NCBI GenBank assembly: GCA_900754805.1
Contig: CAAEEE010000455.1
Coordinates: 1-14,575, forward strand
Reading direction: 5' to 3'
DNA length: 14,575 nucleotides
Origin: Clostridia bacterium
Lineage (GTDB): Bacteria; Bacillota; Clostridia; Peptostreptococcales; Anaerovoracaceae
Made by a program: the position numbers and the translations under genes
Shown: piece by piece, positions 6,112 through 14,377 of the stretch
Layout of the letters: each line of letters starts with the position of its first letter
Position numbering within the stretch: position 1 is the stretch's first letter
Notes under the pieces: model-generated
The model's database searches: none
What the model saw: the letters and a program-made list of their open reading frames with translations, nothing else
Told to the model about the DNA's origin: nothing

Positions 6112-9100
6112 TTACCGATTCGTTTTTCTTCTTTTTCGGAGCATTCCGGTGCTAAAAACAAGGCCTGCTGCCGCGCCTGCAAGAAGCAGAAGATAGCCTG
6201 CTGCATTCGCAGCATCACCTGTCTTTGGTACTTCCTGCGGATTCCTTGGTTTTTTCGGTTTACTCGGCTTTTCTGGTTTGTCCGGTTTTTCCGGCTTGTC
6301 CGGCTTCTTACCGATGGTGACGGTCTGCCAATCGTCGCTTAGATCTTCATGCTTTGCGATTTCGGTCTCTGTGATGCTGCCGTCCGCTTTTTTCACTCGT
6401 TTATACAGCTTCTCAAACGCAACGAGGCTTTTTCCCTCGATGTTTTCGGCGCGGAATGCGAACGCGACAGTTTCCTGTCCGTTTGCATTTGTTACCGCAA
6501 AAATCTTCTCTGCAGTGACGGGTTTGCCATCTATCAGAAATTCTTTTCCGGTTCCTCTATCCATCAGAGTTCCGATCAAACGGTACTCGCCCTGCGGTAA
6601 ATTGTAATAGGAAACGGTATCTATCAGCAGGAAGCCCTGTCCCGGCTCCGCTTCATGCGTGCCGCTTTTGGCATCCACGAGGGTCGTGCGGATGGACGGC
6701 GTGCTTGGCGATGGATTTGGCCTTCCCGGCTCGCCCGGCGTGCGGTCGTTTGGAATATCTCCTGCATTCACATTGTCAAAGGTATTGACCTTGATCTTGA
6801 GGGTGTCTTCGGCATGATCCTGTCTTGCCTGTGTGACGGTTTTCGTAAAAAAGACCGCATCCTTTGCGTCCTGCCCGTCGATACTTGCTGTCGGTACTTC
6901 ATCCTCTGTAACTGCGCCTGCCTGTGTATTTGCCATACTGATCGTGAGATTACCGCTTTCTGTAAGGCTCATAGCTACGCTTGCCCCGCTGCTCGTTTCA
7001 AATGACAACTGCTCGCCTGCAGCGATATGAAATGCAGAAAGCGACGCGTCCTGCATTTCTTCTCTGCTCTTGCCGTCTGTCCCGGTTCGATATAAAGGGC
7101 CTGTAACGGCCTGCTGTCCTTTTTCGTCTGTCATCGTAAAATCAAGGCGGTGCGTGAACACTTGACTTCCGTCCTTGTCGAGCATCCCCACGATCTTCAC
7201 GCTGCCGTCTGCCTGTTTTTCTTCTTTGGTCTTTGGAGAGTGCACTATGGTGCCTGTTAGGAGATTCGGGCTGCTACCAGCTTCGCTAAAAGTTAGCTCT
7301 GTTTTCGTTTCGGTGAGGCTCTCGCCTTTCACCTTTGGAAATTCATAGCTAAAGCTCGTATAATATCCGGTGTAGGATACGGCTGGGATATAGGTTTTTT
7401 CCATGCCGTCGAGAAGGTAGGTATAGGTGTTTTCGGCAGCCGATACCTTTAATTCCTTTCCGTTTGGCAAGGTGATCGTGCTTTTCTTTCCTGCAAGTAC
7501 CGATACAGTGATCTCCGCACGGTCTTCTTCGCTCCTAACCTGAATCAGTCCGTCTGTAAGATCTTCGGTCAGCGCATAGGACTTCCCGTCTATCATGATC
7601 TCCGGCATCGGATAGCGCTGCAGCACGCTAAGCTGTATATCTACCTTGCCGCTGCGATCCAGGATTAGTTTTCCGCTGACGCCGTCCGCCGGATAGTCAA
7701 ATTCGCATGGCTGCGAAGTGATTTCCTTGCTCTCGCCGACTGCGAAATAAAATGGGATGGTATTCCGTTTGTAGCCTGCTTTGGTAGACAGCTCTTTGAG
7801 ATAATAGATGCCATCGGGCAGCTTGATTCGCGCTTTACCCTTGCCGCTTGGGTCTACCGCAAGGGACCCGATCAGACTGTCTTTCTTTGCCGTTTTTGTA
7901 AGACCTGTGAGGCTTCCCTTTGCGTTGATGTCCTCGCCTGCAAAGATACCAAAGGTCGCGCCGTCTCCCGGAAGATAGCTTCCGCTTTGATAGGTGGTTT
8001 CAAAGACCTTGCTGAGATCGATTTCCACCGCATAGCGTTTGTTGGTAAGGCTTAGGATCTTCCATACCAGTGGGGTATCCTGATTCTCATAGGTGAGGCG
8101 GACTTCCTGCGCTGTGCCGTCCGTAACATAGCCGTCCGGCGCGCTGATCTCGCGTACCAGATATCTGCCAAGCGGCAGAAGTGAAGAATCCGCGCGTCCG
8201 TTTGCATCGGTCGTGATGGTCTCAATCAAGGTGGACTTCGGCGCGCGATTGGTTTTGTAGATGCCGCTCAGCGCCAAGACGCCCGCGCGGTTTCCACTCG
8301 GCGTTTCTGCACTGTAAAGCTGCATCGTATAGCCATCCGCAAAGCTAATCTCTACCGGCGCAGCTTCATTTTCAGAAAAAACAATTTCAAGGCTGTAATA
8401 CACATCTTCTGCAGTGCCGCCATGCTGGCGCGCGGTCACGGTAATGCCGTCATATGGTTTCAGAATCACTTCAGTATTGTCAGAGCTAAGTTCATGAAAC
8501 CAGTCGAGGGTTTTCCTCTCCATGCCGCCCTCTGCGTCCCGATGCGAAAGCTTTAGCGTCGGAACCACCTCAGCAAAGTTCGCATCGACCGCATCCATCG
8601 GAATCTGAAGCATCGCCTGCAGGCTGCCGCCTGCATAGTACATCTCTGTTTTGATGCCGTCCGGACTCAGGAAATATACCGGGCTTTCCGGTGCGGCTGC
8701 CGTAAAGGTCAGGGTGCGCCCTGCCTGCACATAGGTATAGCCTGCGCCGACTTCGATGCTTGGGGTATCGGTAAGGAACGTAATCGCAGTCATCGCGTTG
8801 TCACCATCTGCTTTTGCCGCAATGCTAAAGCCGTCCAAGCTCAAGCGAAAGCCCTCTGCCCTGCCCTTTTGCTGCACATAGCTTACCTCATAGATCTCCG
8901 TGATGCTGTTTTCTGTTTCATCTACACTTTTTGCATAGTCAAGGTACGAGCCTTTCTCTCCGGTGAACATATCGCCGCCGATCTCAAAGGAGCCGAGCGG
9001 CCGCTCGATGTCCTTTCCATCTGCGTCCTCGCCGACATAGGTATGCACCTCGGTCTGCATGAGGGAGGCAAGGTCAGCAGCTTCTTCGGTCTGTTCTTTT

Positions 9101-12100
9101 AAGGTTCCGGTCTTGACGATTCGTACCTTTGTAATGTTTCTGCCGCCTGCTTCAAAGCTAAGCGCGGTCTGCATGTCGTAGGAGATCTTCAGAGAATCAG
9201 TTTCCGTTTCAAAATGATCCAATGCTTTTGTCTCCCGTTCCTCCGGTGATACATACAGCAGCTTCTTTTCGTTTTGCTCGGACTTTTCGCGCTCTAACAG
9301 ATACCAGAGCTTTGCGCCGCTTGCGTGGCTGAGACTTCCGCTTTCGTAGATGGCTGCCGGATGGCTCTTTCCCAGAGGGTCAAGCACTTCGGTTTTTTCA
9401 CTCTGGCTGTGGGTTGAAATTTCCTTTGGAATCTTGATCTCCTCATCGGTCTTGCTATCATAGATTCGTATCCCGTCGCTGCCATCAGATAGCAGCTCGT
9501 CGATTGCCGCATAGATGCCGTACACCGCACCTTTCAGCGATTCCAAGGCGCGGTAGACCGGGGTGAGAACGGTATAGACGTTCTTTGTTTCCTCTAAAAA
9601 TCCACTAAAAAGCGCGCCGCTTTTTTCGATGCGGATTTTACCCTTGACCGGATTGTTGGTCATGGCTGTGACCTTGTAATAGTGGATATACGGGTAGTCC
9701 TCGCTGTCATACTTTGGGTCTGCCGGGCTGATATTTCCCTCATAGTCGACTTTTTGCCCGAAGTTTCCGTCTGTGTGCGCCTCCTGCTTCTCGACGGTAA
9801 AGGTGTAATAGTTCAAGACTTCTTTTGCCTTTTTATACGCAAGGAAGTTTCCTCCTTCGTCATAAATGCTGACAAGATCTTCGTAGGAAAATCCCTCGGG
9901 CGCCTCGGTTTTTCCTTCCGCGACCTCGCCATAGTCCGCCGAAGATTGGTTTCCGTCCTTGTCATAGCGCCCGACAAAGTACCCTGCCGGAAGCAGGAAT
10001 TCTTCCAAGCGATAGGTGCCAAACTCCAAGTGATACGGGATCGTAATCTCGCCGTTTTCATCACAGCTCCATTCGTCTGCCTTGAGACTGGCATTGATAT
10101 TCTGCGCGTTCGGTAAAAGCTTACCGTAATTCTTGGACATTGTCGGGTCAGGCAGCAGCGGATTTCCCATATAGCGGATACGGAATTTCGTGCCTTTCAG
10201 CGCGACCTTCTTTCCGGTTTCTGCGTCCGTCTTGATGATCTTGACCACATTCTCGATTTTTTTGTTTCGGATGTCATAGTCATAGCGATCATCGTAGGTA
10301 TCCTTTGGGGTATAGCTTCCGCTATGCTCATTGATCACAACCTCGAATTCTTCCAGCACAAAGGACGAATCATCGGCGCGTATTTCTCTCATCACATAAG
10401 TTCCGTAAGGAATATCATAGAGAAACAGTTCTCCATTTTTGCCGATGAGAAGCGTCTCGCTTCCGTTATCTGCGCCGCTGGTGTCACGCACTGCGCGGTA
10501 GACGGCCGTTCCGTTTTTCAGCGGTTCTTCCTTGACGAAACGAAGGCTTGGATGGTTTTCATAGCCGCCGGATTTTAAAGTGAGCCGCCACTCGGACTTG
10601 GTGGACTTATCTTGTCCGCCGGAGGTTCCTTCCTCGTCAAAGACATTGGCATTTTCAAGGGATTTTGTCAGGTTCAGCTTGCCGCGGTAGCAGTCATTTA
10701 TAAAAACTTCCTCCGGATAGACCAGCGGATTTTCTCCTTCGACCGTACTGAGGTTTCCGTGCGCGTTTTTTTCTTCAGTATTTTTCCCTTCTGTGACCTG
10801 CCAGCGGACATCATGGGTAATCTCGCTCCAATGTTCCGGATTTGCGGTGCAGGTCTGGCTGTTAGTGGCCACGGCATCATAGCGGATTTCATAGCGCCGA
10901 ATCCCGCTGTCAGGTTCTACGAATCGCCCGTCCGGACGGATCTCCCGCACTTCGTAGGTCACCTTTCCGCTCCACTCGATTTTGGTCGGGCTGACCACGC
11001 AGTGCACACCGTCTTTGGTGGTATGCGTGTAACTTCCGCTTTCCGTCATCGTAAGCGCCATCGCATCTTCCCAGGGCTGATCCCGGAGAGCGTCGGTGTT
11101 TCCGTAGGCGTCCAGCGTGATGCGGTCGACTTCCTCGCCGTCCTTTAAGAGCACGTAGGTTGCCGACAGCGCCGCATCGCCCATTCCAGTATGCACATTA
11201 CCGTCCCAGCCGGGATTCAGATCTTCTTTACTGACCGGGATCTCAATCTCCGGAAAATATTCCGGCTTCGGACGCTCACTTTCCGGCGGGTTCTCCGGCG
11301 GAATCTCACTCTTGCTTAGCTTAAAGTAGAAAAAGATAGGGTCTGCAGAGCCTGTGGTAATAGTCTGGCGATGCGCCGCGCCGGATGACCAGCCCCAAAA
11401 GAGCAGGTCGTCTCTGCACTCCTTGCCATGCAGCTTTTTCTGCATGGTATAAAGGGTATCCCACTTTGGCTCGTCGGTTTCGGAATCTCCCTGAAAGACG
11501 ACTTCATAGTATCTACCTTTGTCGTCTTTCTTTGGCGTAATCGACAGCTTGCTTTTGCCGCTTCCTTTGGTGATGATGATTTCATTACTTAGCGTCTGCC
11601 CGCTGAGAATCTTTTCGGTGTCGCGCACGCTCCCGCGCCAGATGCGTTTATCTGTTTCATCCTGCGTCAGTTTGATGGTCGGCGCTTTATCCTGATCGCT
11701 GTTTCCAAGGCCTTTTGGCATCACCTTTTGATATTTCATCGCCTGCAGCATGAAGTCGTAAATGTCCTGCGCCGGAGTGTCTTTGATAAGCTGGTAATAG
11801 AAGTATTTGCCGAGTTTTTTGCCGCTTGGCGTTCCGCTTGCGTTCGTAAAGGAAAGTCCCGGATCTTTTCGCTCAAGGTTATTCTTTCCGCTGCTGCTTA
11901 CGCGAAACTCCTGCTGGATTTCCCAGATTAGTACCTGCGTGGCAAGATACCAGTCATCCCGGTTATATCCTGCGCCGCTTTTTGCGCGGTGTTTGCCGTA
12001 GTAGCTCGAAGCTTCAAAGCACATGGCGCGAAGATCGCTGTAGCTATCTCCGGTCTGGCAGCCAAACAGGAGCGCACTCTGTATATTTTCACGCATGGCT

Positions 12101-12483
12101 TCGCTCATTCCCCTGAAAATCTGGTTTTCGTCCTTACTTTCCGGCAAATACTGTTTCCCACTTTCTGCGATCACGCCATGCTCAATGCAGTAGCCGCGCG
12201 TCTGCTCGCTGCCCTGCTTGATGATGTAGGAGCGCTTGGCCGACGCCAGTTCCTGCGCAGTTCCGGTGTGCTTCTTACCTGTATTGTCGTACCAATAGAT
12301 TTGATGCCAGCCAAGACACGATGACGGAAACCGGTAGGTATCGCCATCGGTGGTCGTAAGCACGCTGCCCTCATCCCATACGGCAGGGCGGTTTGCACTT
12401 GGCGCCGCAAGCGCGCTCTGTGAGAAAACGCTGAGGATCATGGCGATCACAAGCAGCAGGCTGATTTCTTTTCTTCGTTTCAT
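6112..12483 (-). CDS. Giant wall-anchored thioester/SpaA/VaFE adhesin
   Basis: This encodes 2123 aa, with start ATG 12483 supported by AAGGAG (12494-12499) 10 nt upstream. Residues 1-27 are a signal peptide (ALA-AP). Residues about 85-260 are a thioester adhesin domain. Cys99 in GYCIEHG and Gln183 in ATQVLIWE (the TQXA-type motif) are the expected thioester pair, which can bind host or surface amines covalently. SpaA/Cna-B-like isopeptide domains follow at about 740-840, at about 948-1455 and at 1481-1590. The second of these is split by an insertion, with its end marked by LPLGRYLVREISAPDGYV. A VaFE-type repeat covers about 1931-2050 (KSLVAFEKLYKRV). A Pro/Lys-rich wall stretch (2060-2083) leads to VPKTGD (2085-2090), a hydrophobic segment and an RKRRK tail, the sorting signal for a sortase. 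No sortase gene is in the window. Related proteins are known as sortase substrates on conjugative transposons of Clostridia. An intrinsic terminator just upstream suggests attenuated expression. Confidence 0.93.
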   Translation of the reverse strand: MKRRKEISLLLVIAMILSVFSQSALAAPSANRPAVWDEGSVLTTTDGDTYRFPSSCLGWHQIYWYDNTGKKHTGTAQELASAKRSYIIKQGSEQTRGYCIEHGVIAESGKQYLPESKDENQIFRGMSEAMRENIQSALLFGCQTGDSYSDLRAMCFEASSYYGKHRAKSGAGYNRDDWYLATQVLIWEIQQEFRVSSSGKNNLERKDPGLSFTNASGTPSGKKLGKYFYYQLIKDTPAQDIYDFMLQAMKYQKVMPKGLGNSDQDKAPTIKLTQDETDKRIWRGSVRDTEKILSGQTLSNEIIITKGSGKSKLSITPKKDDKGRYYEVVFQGDSETDEPKWDTLYTMQKKLHGKECRDDLLFWGWSSGAAHRQTITTGSADPIFFYFKLSKSEIPPENPPESERPKPEYFPEIEIPVSKEDLNPGWDGNVHTGMGDAALSATYVLLKDGEEVDRITLDAYGNTDALRDQPWEDAMALTMTESGSYTHTTKDGVHCVVSPTKIEWSGKVTYEVREIRPDGRFVEPDSGIRRYEIRYDAVATNSQTCTANPEHWSEITHDVRWQVTEGKNTEEKNAHGNLSTVEGENPLVYPEEVFINDCYRGKLNLTKSLENANVFDEEGTSGGQDKSTKSEWRLTLKSGGYENHPSLRFVKEEPLKNGTAVYRAVRDTSGADNGSETLLIGKNGELFLYDIPYGTYVMREIRADDSSFVLEEFEVVINEHSGSYTPKDTYDDRYDYDIRNKKIENVVKIIKTDAETGKKVALKGTKFRIRYMGNPLLPDPTMSKNYGKLLPNAQNINASLKADEWSCDENGEITIPYHLEFGTYRLEEFLLPAGYFVGRYDKDGNQSSADYGEVAEGKTEAPEGFSYEDLVSIYDEGGNFLAYKKAKEVLNYYTFTVEKQEAHTDGNFGQKVDYEGNISPADPKYDSEDYPYIHYYKVTAMTNNPVKGKIRIEKSGALFSGFLEETKNVYTVLTPVYRALESLKGAVYGIYAAIDELLSDGSDGIRIYDSKTDEEIKIPKEISTHSQSEKTEVLDPLGKSHPAAIYESGSLSHASGAKLWYLLEREKSEQNEKKLLYVSPEERETKALDHFETETDSLKISYDMQTALSFEAGGRNITKVRIVKTGTLKEQTEEAADLASLMQTEVHTYVGEDADGKDIERPLGSFEIGGDMFTGEKGSYLDYAKSVDETENSITEIYEVSYVQQKGRAEGFRLSLDGFSIAAKADGDNAMTAITFLTDTPSIEVGAGYTYVQAGRTLTFTAAAPESPVYFLSPDGIKTEMYYAGGSLQAMLQIPMDAVDANFAEVVPTLKLSHRDAEGGMERKTLDWFHELSSDNTEVILKPYDGITVTARQHGGTAEDVYYSLEIVFSENEAAPVEISFADGYTMQLYSAETPSGNRAGVLALSGIYKTNRAPKSTLIETITTDANGRADSSLLPLGRYLVREISAPDGYVTDGTAQEVRLTYENQDTPLVWKILSLTNKRYAVEIDLSKVFETTYQSGSYLPGDGATFGIFAGEDINAKGSLTGLTKTAKKDSLIGSLAVDPSGKGKARIKLPDGIYYLKELSTKAGYKRNTIPFYFAVGESKEITSQPCEFDYPADGVSGKLILDRSGKVDIQLSVLQRYPMPEIMIDGKSYALTEDLTDGLIQVRSEEDRAEITVSVLAGKKSTITLPNGKELKVSAAENTYTYLLDGMEKTYIPAVSYTGYYTSFSYEFPKVKGESLTETKTELTFSEAGSSPNLLTGTIVHSPKTKEEKQADGSVKIVGMLDKDGSQVFTHRLDFTMTDEKGQQAVTGPLYRTGTDGKSREEMQDASLSAFHIAAGEQLSFETSSGASVAMSLTESGNLTISMANTQAGAVTEDEVPTASIDGQDAKDAVFFTKTVTQARQDHAEDTLKIKVNTFDNVNAGDIPNDRTPGEPGRPNPSPSTPSIRTTLVDAKSGTHEAEPGQGFLLIDTVSYYNLPQGEYRLIGTLMDRGTGKEFLIDGKPVTAEKIFAVTNANGQETVAFAFRAENIEGKSLVAFEKLYKRVKKADGSITETEIAKHEDLSDDWQTVTIGKKPDKPEKPDKPEKPSKPKKPRNPQEVPKTGDAANAAGYLLLLAGAAAGLVFSTGMLRKRRKTNR

Positions 12484-12508
12484 GTGAATTCATCTCCTTT
12501 GTTGCACG

Positions 12509-12536
12509 AAAAAACACCCGGATGGTTTTCCGAGTG
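12509..12536 (-). terminator. Intrinsic terminator/attenuator between FN3 gene and adhesin
   Basis: On the minus strand CACTCGG (12536-12530) and CCGGGTG (12521-12515) form a 7-bp stem with one G-U pair and an 8-nt loop, followed by TTTTTT (12514-12509). Only 9 nt separate the T-run from the adhesin ribosome binding site. There is no room for a promoter after it, so adhesin transcription must read through it or start before it. Confidence 0.8.
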
Positions 12537-12582
12537 CTTTGCATCTTTTGGTTTACTTGTTTGTTCTTTTTGATCTCTTCCT

Positions 12583-13581
12583 CTATCCTTCGAGGAAGGA
12601 CACACTGCAGTACATATCGTGGTCATCAATCCATACCTTGATACAGTGATCTTTCAGTCCGAAGTGGGTGTACTGATGGTCGAAGACATAATCGACCGCA
12701 TCTTCGAGTTTTGCGTATTTCGATAGATTCATCGGCCAGCAGGTGCTCCACGAGGAGTTCTCCGGTGTCTTGACCTCGCCGCTGATATAGATGTCGTTGA
12801 GTTCTGCGCCATACTCATTTACCAGCCGTTCTTCAATCGCCTGTTTGAGCTGTGCATTCGTCCATGTTTCGTGGTAGCGATATGGCGCAGAGTACAGACT
12901 GTAGATGCGCTTTCCGCGGATCACTTTGTAGGCGCGTACCTTAAATTCGTATGGATAGTCCGTATTGCAGCCGATGTGCGCATAGCCATCTTTGCTGAGG
13001 TAGACGGTGAAGATGTCGGTGTTTTTCGTGTACCACTTTTTTGTTCCGTTCTCTCTTACCGCAATCTGATAGCCGCTTGCGCCACTGACGGGTTTCCACC
13101 GCAGTTCGACTTCTCCAAAGCCCTCTTTCTTTTCAAAAAGGCTTGTGATGACCGGTTTCCTCGGTCTTGCGTGCGCCTTCTTGACCTGCGATGCCTTTGA
13201 GTAAATTCTGCCGTCTGTGCTTTCCTGATAGGCTTTCAGCTTGTAGCAGTAGGTTCTCCCGCAGGTTCGTCCGGTGTCGATGTAGGAGCTGCTCTCGCTG
13301 CCTCCTGCCGTATAGATCTTCTGATAGCTTTTAGCGCCCTCGGCCTTGCGATACAGGATGTATCCGTCCGCGCCGGCAGCAGCCTCCCACGAAATTTTAA
13401 TCTTTGTCACATCATAGCTTGCTGCCTTCAGCACAGGCCTTTGCGTTTTGAAGCTTGCCTCATCCTGCGCTTCCTGCTGCATCTCCTGCGCTGCACTTTC
13501 GATTGGACTTTCTGCGTAAGCTGCATAAGCTGTCTGCGTGATCAGAAGCAGCGCAAGAAGTCCTGTTAGAATCTTTTTCAT
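12583..13581 (-). CDS. Secreted protein with two fibronectin type III domains
   Basis: This encodes 332 aa from ATG 13581, with GGGAGG 6 nt upstream. A signal peptide spans about residues 1-23 (MKKILTGLLALLLITQTAYA). Residues about 47-136 and 142-236 are fibronectin type III-like. Both carry the ISW/LRW strand, a GADGYILYR or GASGYQIAV strand, and a YCYKLKAY or YEFKVRAY strand. The last 90 residues (about 241-332) form a domain I do not recognise, rich in acidic and aromatic residues, with four Cys counting those before it (108, 112, 281, 313, 325 are visible across the protein). There is no sorting signal or membrane anchor. It has its own strong promoter and lies directly upstream of the giant adhesin, so the two may be coexpressed and act together at the cell surface. 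Function is unknown beyond probable extracellular binding. Confidence 0.88.
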   Translation of the reverse strand: MKKILTGLLALLLITQTAYAAYAESPIESAAQEMQQEAQDEASFKTQRPVLKAASYDVTKIKISWEAAAGADGYILYRKAEGAKSYQKIYTAGGSESSSYIDTGRTCGRTYCYKLKAYQESTDGRIYSKASQVKKAHARPRKPVITSLFEKKEGFGEVELRWKPVSGASGYQIAVRENGTKKWYTKNTDIFTVYLSKDGYAHIGCNTDYPYEFKVRAYKVIRGKRIYSLYSAPYRYHETWTNAQLKQAIEERLVNEYGAELNDIYISGEVKTPENSSWSTCWPMNLSKYAKLEDAVDYVFDHQYTHFGLKDHCIKVWIDDHDMYCSVSFLEG

Positions 13582-13628
13582 CTCTCGCCTCCCTTTTCCT
13601 CATGGTTTCTTCGGTTTTTCTTACCGAC

Positions 13629-13657
13629 ATTATGGAGGCAAAGGGACGGTTTGTCAA
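13629..13657 (-). promoter_or_regulatory. Sigma-A promoter for the FN3 gene
   Basis: On the minus strand TTGACA (13657-13652, perfect) and CATAAT (13634-13629, five of six) are separated by 17 nt. The start would be near 13622, about 40 nt before the FN3 gene. This is likely also the main promoter for the adhesin downstream, unless one is hidden inside the FN3 gene. Confidence 0.8.
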
Positions 13658-13692
13658 CGAAATCCTGCTGTTTTCAAAGAAAGAATCGCCCT

Positions 13693-13878
13693 TTACTCAA
13701 ATTTAATTTTCTCAAAGTCTTTACAATCTTCCTCTGAAAAGCCAAATTCCTTATCTGCTTCTTCGCTGCTGATGCAAAGCTCCGGTTTGTAGTTTTGCAT
13801 TCTTTTTTCCGCCAGCTTCTGCAAAGCTTCGTCATCGTTTCGAGTACTTTGCGGTAAATTTTTCTTCTGGTTCTCCAT
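13693..13878 (-). CDS. Hypothetical small acidic protein (61 aa)
   Basis: This encodes 61 aa from ATG 13878, with AGGAG 8 nt upstream, so it is well supported as a gene despite its size. The sequence is charged and mostly helical-looking (DDEALQKLAEKRMQNY) with an acidic C-terminal half (SSEEADKEFGFSEEDCKDF). There is no signal peptide or membrane segment, so it is cytoplasmic. It follows the DUF3791-like gene by 83 nt and is probably in the same transcription unit, though a weak terminator lies between them. I do not recognise a named family. The pairing with DUF3791 and the antitoxin-like size suggest an accessory-module partner, which is inference only. A longer overlapping frame from 13952 has no ribosome binding site. 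Confidence 0.75.
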   Translation of the reverse strand: MENQKKNLPQSTRNDDEALQKLAEKRMQNYKPELCISSEEADKEFGFSEEDCKDFEKIKFE

Positions 13879-13911
13879 TTCGGCATCTCCTTTCTGCCTG
13901 CTGACTGAAAC

Positions 13912-13940
13912 AAAAAACAGCCTGCATAAGCTGCGGACTG
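13912..13940 (-). terminator. Weak terminator-like hairpin after DUF3791-like gene
   Basis: On the minus strand CAGTCCGC (13940-13933) and GCAGGCTG (13925-13918) pair with one mismatch and one G-U, and TTTTTT follows (13917-13912). It probably gives partial termination between the DUF3791-like gene and the 61-aa gene. Confidence 0.45.
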
Positions 13941-13961
13941 TGTAAATGACACCTGCCTTTT

Positions 13962-14207
13962 TCAGAGGTTTGACTGCGTGCTGTGTGTGAGAAGAACACC
14001 TCCGTTATTGGCACAGATACGCTCCATATCTTCGACTGCATCGTCAAACGATAATGTGTGTTCAATTTCGTAGCAGTCTTTTAGAAATGCGATTGCCTTG
14101 TGCTCATAGAGGAATTGAAAGGCTGCCTGCTGTGTCATCTCATGCTTATTTGCAAATTCCGATACGCAGGCGACTGTGTAATTGATTTTCTTTTTTAACT
14201 CAGTCAT
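13962..14207 (-). CDS. DUF3791-like small protein (81 aa)
   Basis: This encodes 81 aa from ATG 14207, with AAGGAG about 8 nt upstream. The core (CVSEFANKHEMTQQAAFQFLYEH, then IAFLKDCYEIEHTLSFDDAVEDMERI) fits the DUF3791 pattern: an N-terminal helix, a central Phe/Leu-rich helix, FLKxxYxxxHT, and a final acidic helix. DUF3791 proteins are small cytoplasmic proteins of Clostridia, commonly found on accessory elements and often next to a DUF3990 gene. Their molecular role is not established, though such pairs look like toxin-antitoxin or defence-type modules. No DUF3990 gene is present here; the next gene is the 61-aa hypothetical. It has a strong promoter with an inverted motif over the -35 box. 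Confidence 0.78.
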   Translation of the reverse strand: MTELKKKINYTVACVSEFANKHEMTQQAAFQFLYEHKAIAFLKDCYEIEHTLSFDDAVEDMERICANNGGVLLTHSTQSNL

Positions 14208-14228
14208 CTCACTTTCTCCTTTGCCTTT

Positions 14229-14257
14229 ATCATATTTTACTTTCTGACAAGTGTCAA
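14229..14257 (-). promoter_or_regulatory. Strong sigma-A promoter for the DUF3791-like gene, with operator-like repeat
   Basis: On the minus strand TTGACA (14257-14252) and TATGAT (14234-14229) have a 17-nt spacer, close to consensus. The predicted leader is about 15 nt. An inverted pair TGACA (14245-14249) / TGTCA (14252-14256) overlaps the -35 box and could be an operator, suggesting autorepression. Confidence 0.82.
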
Positions 14258-14306
14258 GGGGTAGTGTTTTCTTTTTTTCTGCTATCCTTTCTCTTTTTCT
14301 TTCCGG

Positions 14307-14338
14307 CCCTGTCAGCTTTGACAGGGGCCCCCTGTCAA
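14307..14338. repeat. Overlapping inverted repeats of CCCTGTCA / TGACAGGG
   Basis: Three copies of the motif lie in alternating orientation. CCCTGTCA (14307-14314) pairs with TGACAGGG (14319-14326) over 4 nt, and TTGACAGGGG (14318-14327) pairs with CCCCTGTCAA (14329-14338) over a single central C. The two hairpins are mutually exclusive because they share the middle copy. No U-run follows on either strand. The element lies between the HTH gene and the DUF3791 promoter, so it may be a transcription barrier or a set of protein-binding sites. Confidence 0.75.
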
Positions 14339-14377
14339 GGCAGGCTTAGAGTATCCCCTTGTCGGGAAAATGCAATA

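Noticed and set aside
6237..6310. Tandem short repeat encoding the Lys/Pro-rich stretch, considered as a CRISPR or phase-variable repeat
   Set aside because: It is a degenerate codon-level repeat of a wall-spanning Pro/Lys region, with no spacers and no uniform unit.
9682..11148. Long plus-strand frames (144 and 178 aa) opposite the adhesin gene
   Set aside because: They are antisense shadows of a well-supported 2123-aa gene, with no ribosome binding sites or recognisable domains.
12540..12560. CTTTTGGT sequence resembling an arm of the inversion site
   Set aside because: Only about 8 bp match, there is no dyad partner and no central GT/AC core, so it is not a third crossover site.
13674..13952. 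92-aa minus-strand frame overlapping the 61-aa gene
   Set aside because: It is out of frame with the 61-aa gene, which has the ribosome binding site, and starts inside the terminator-like region.
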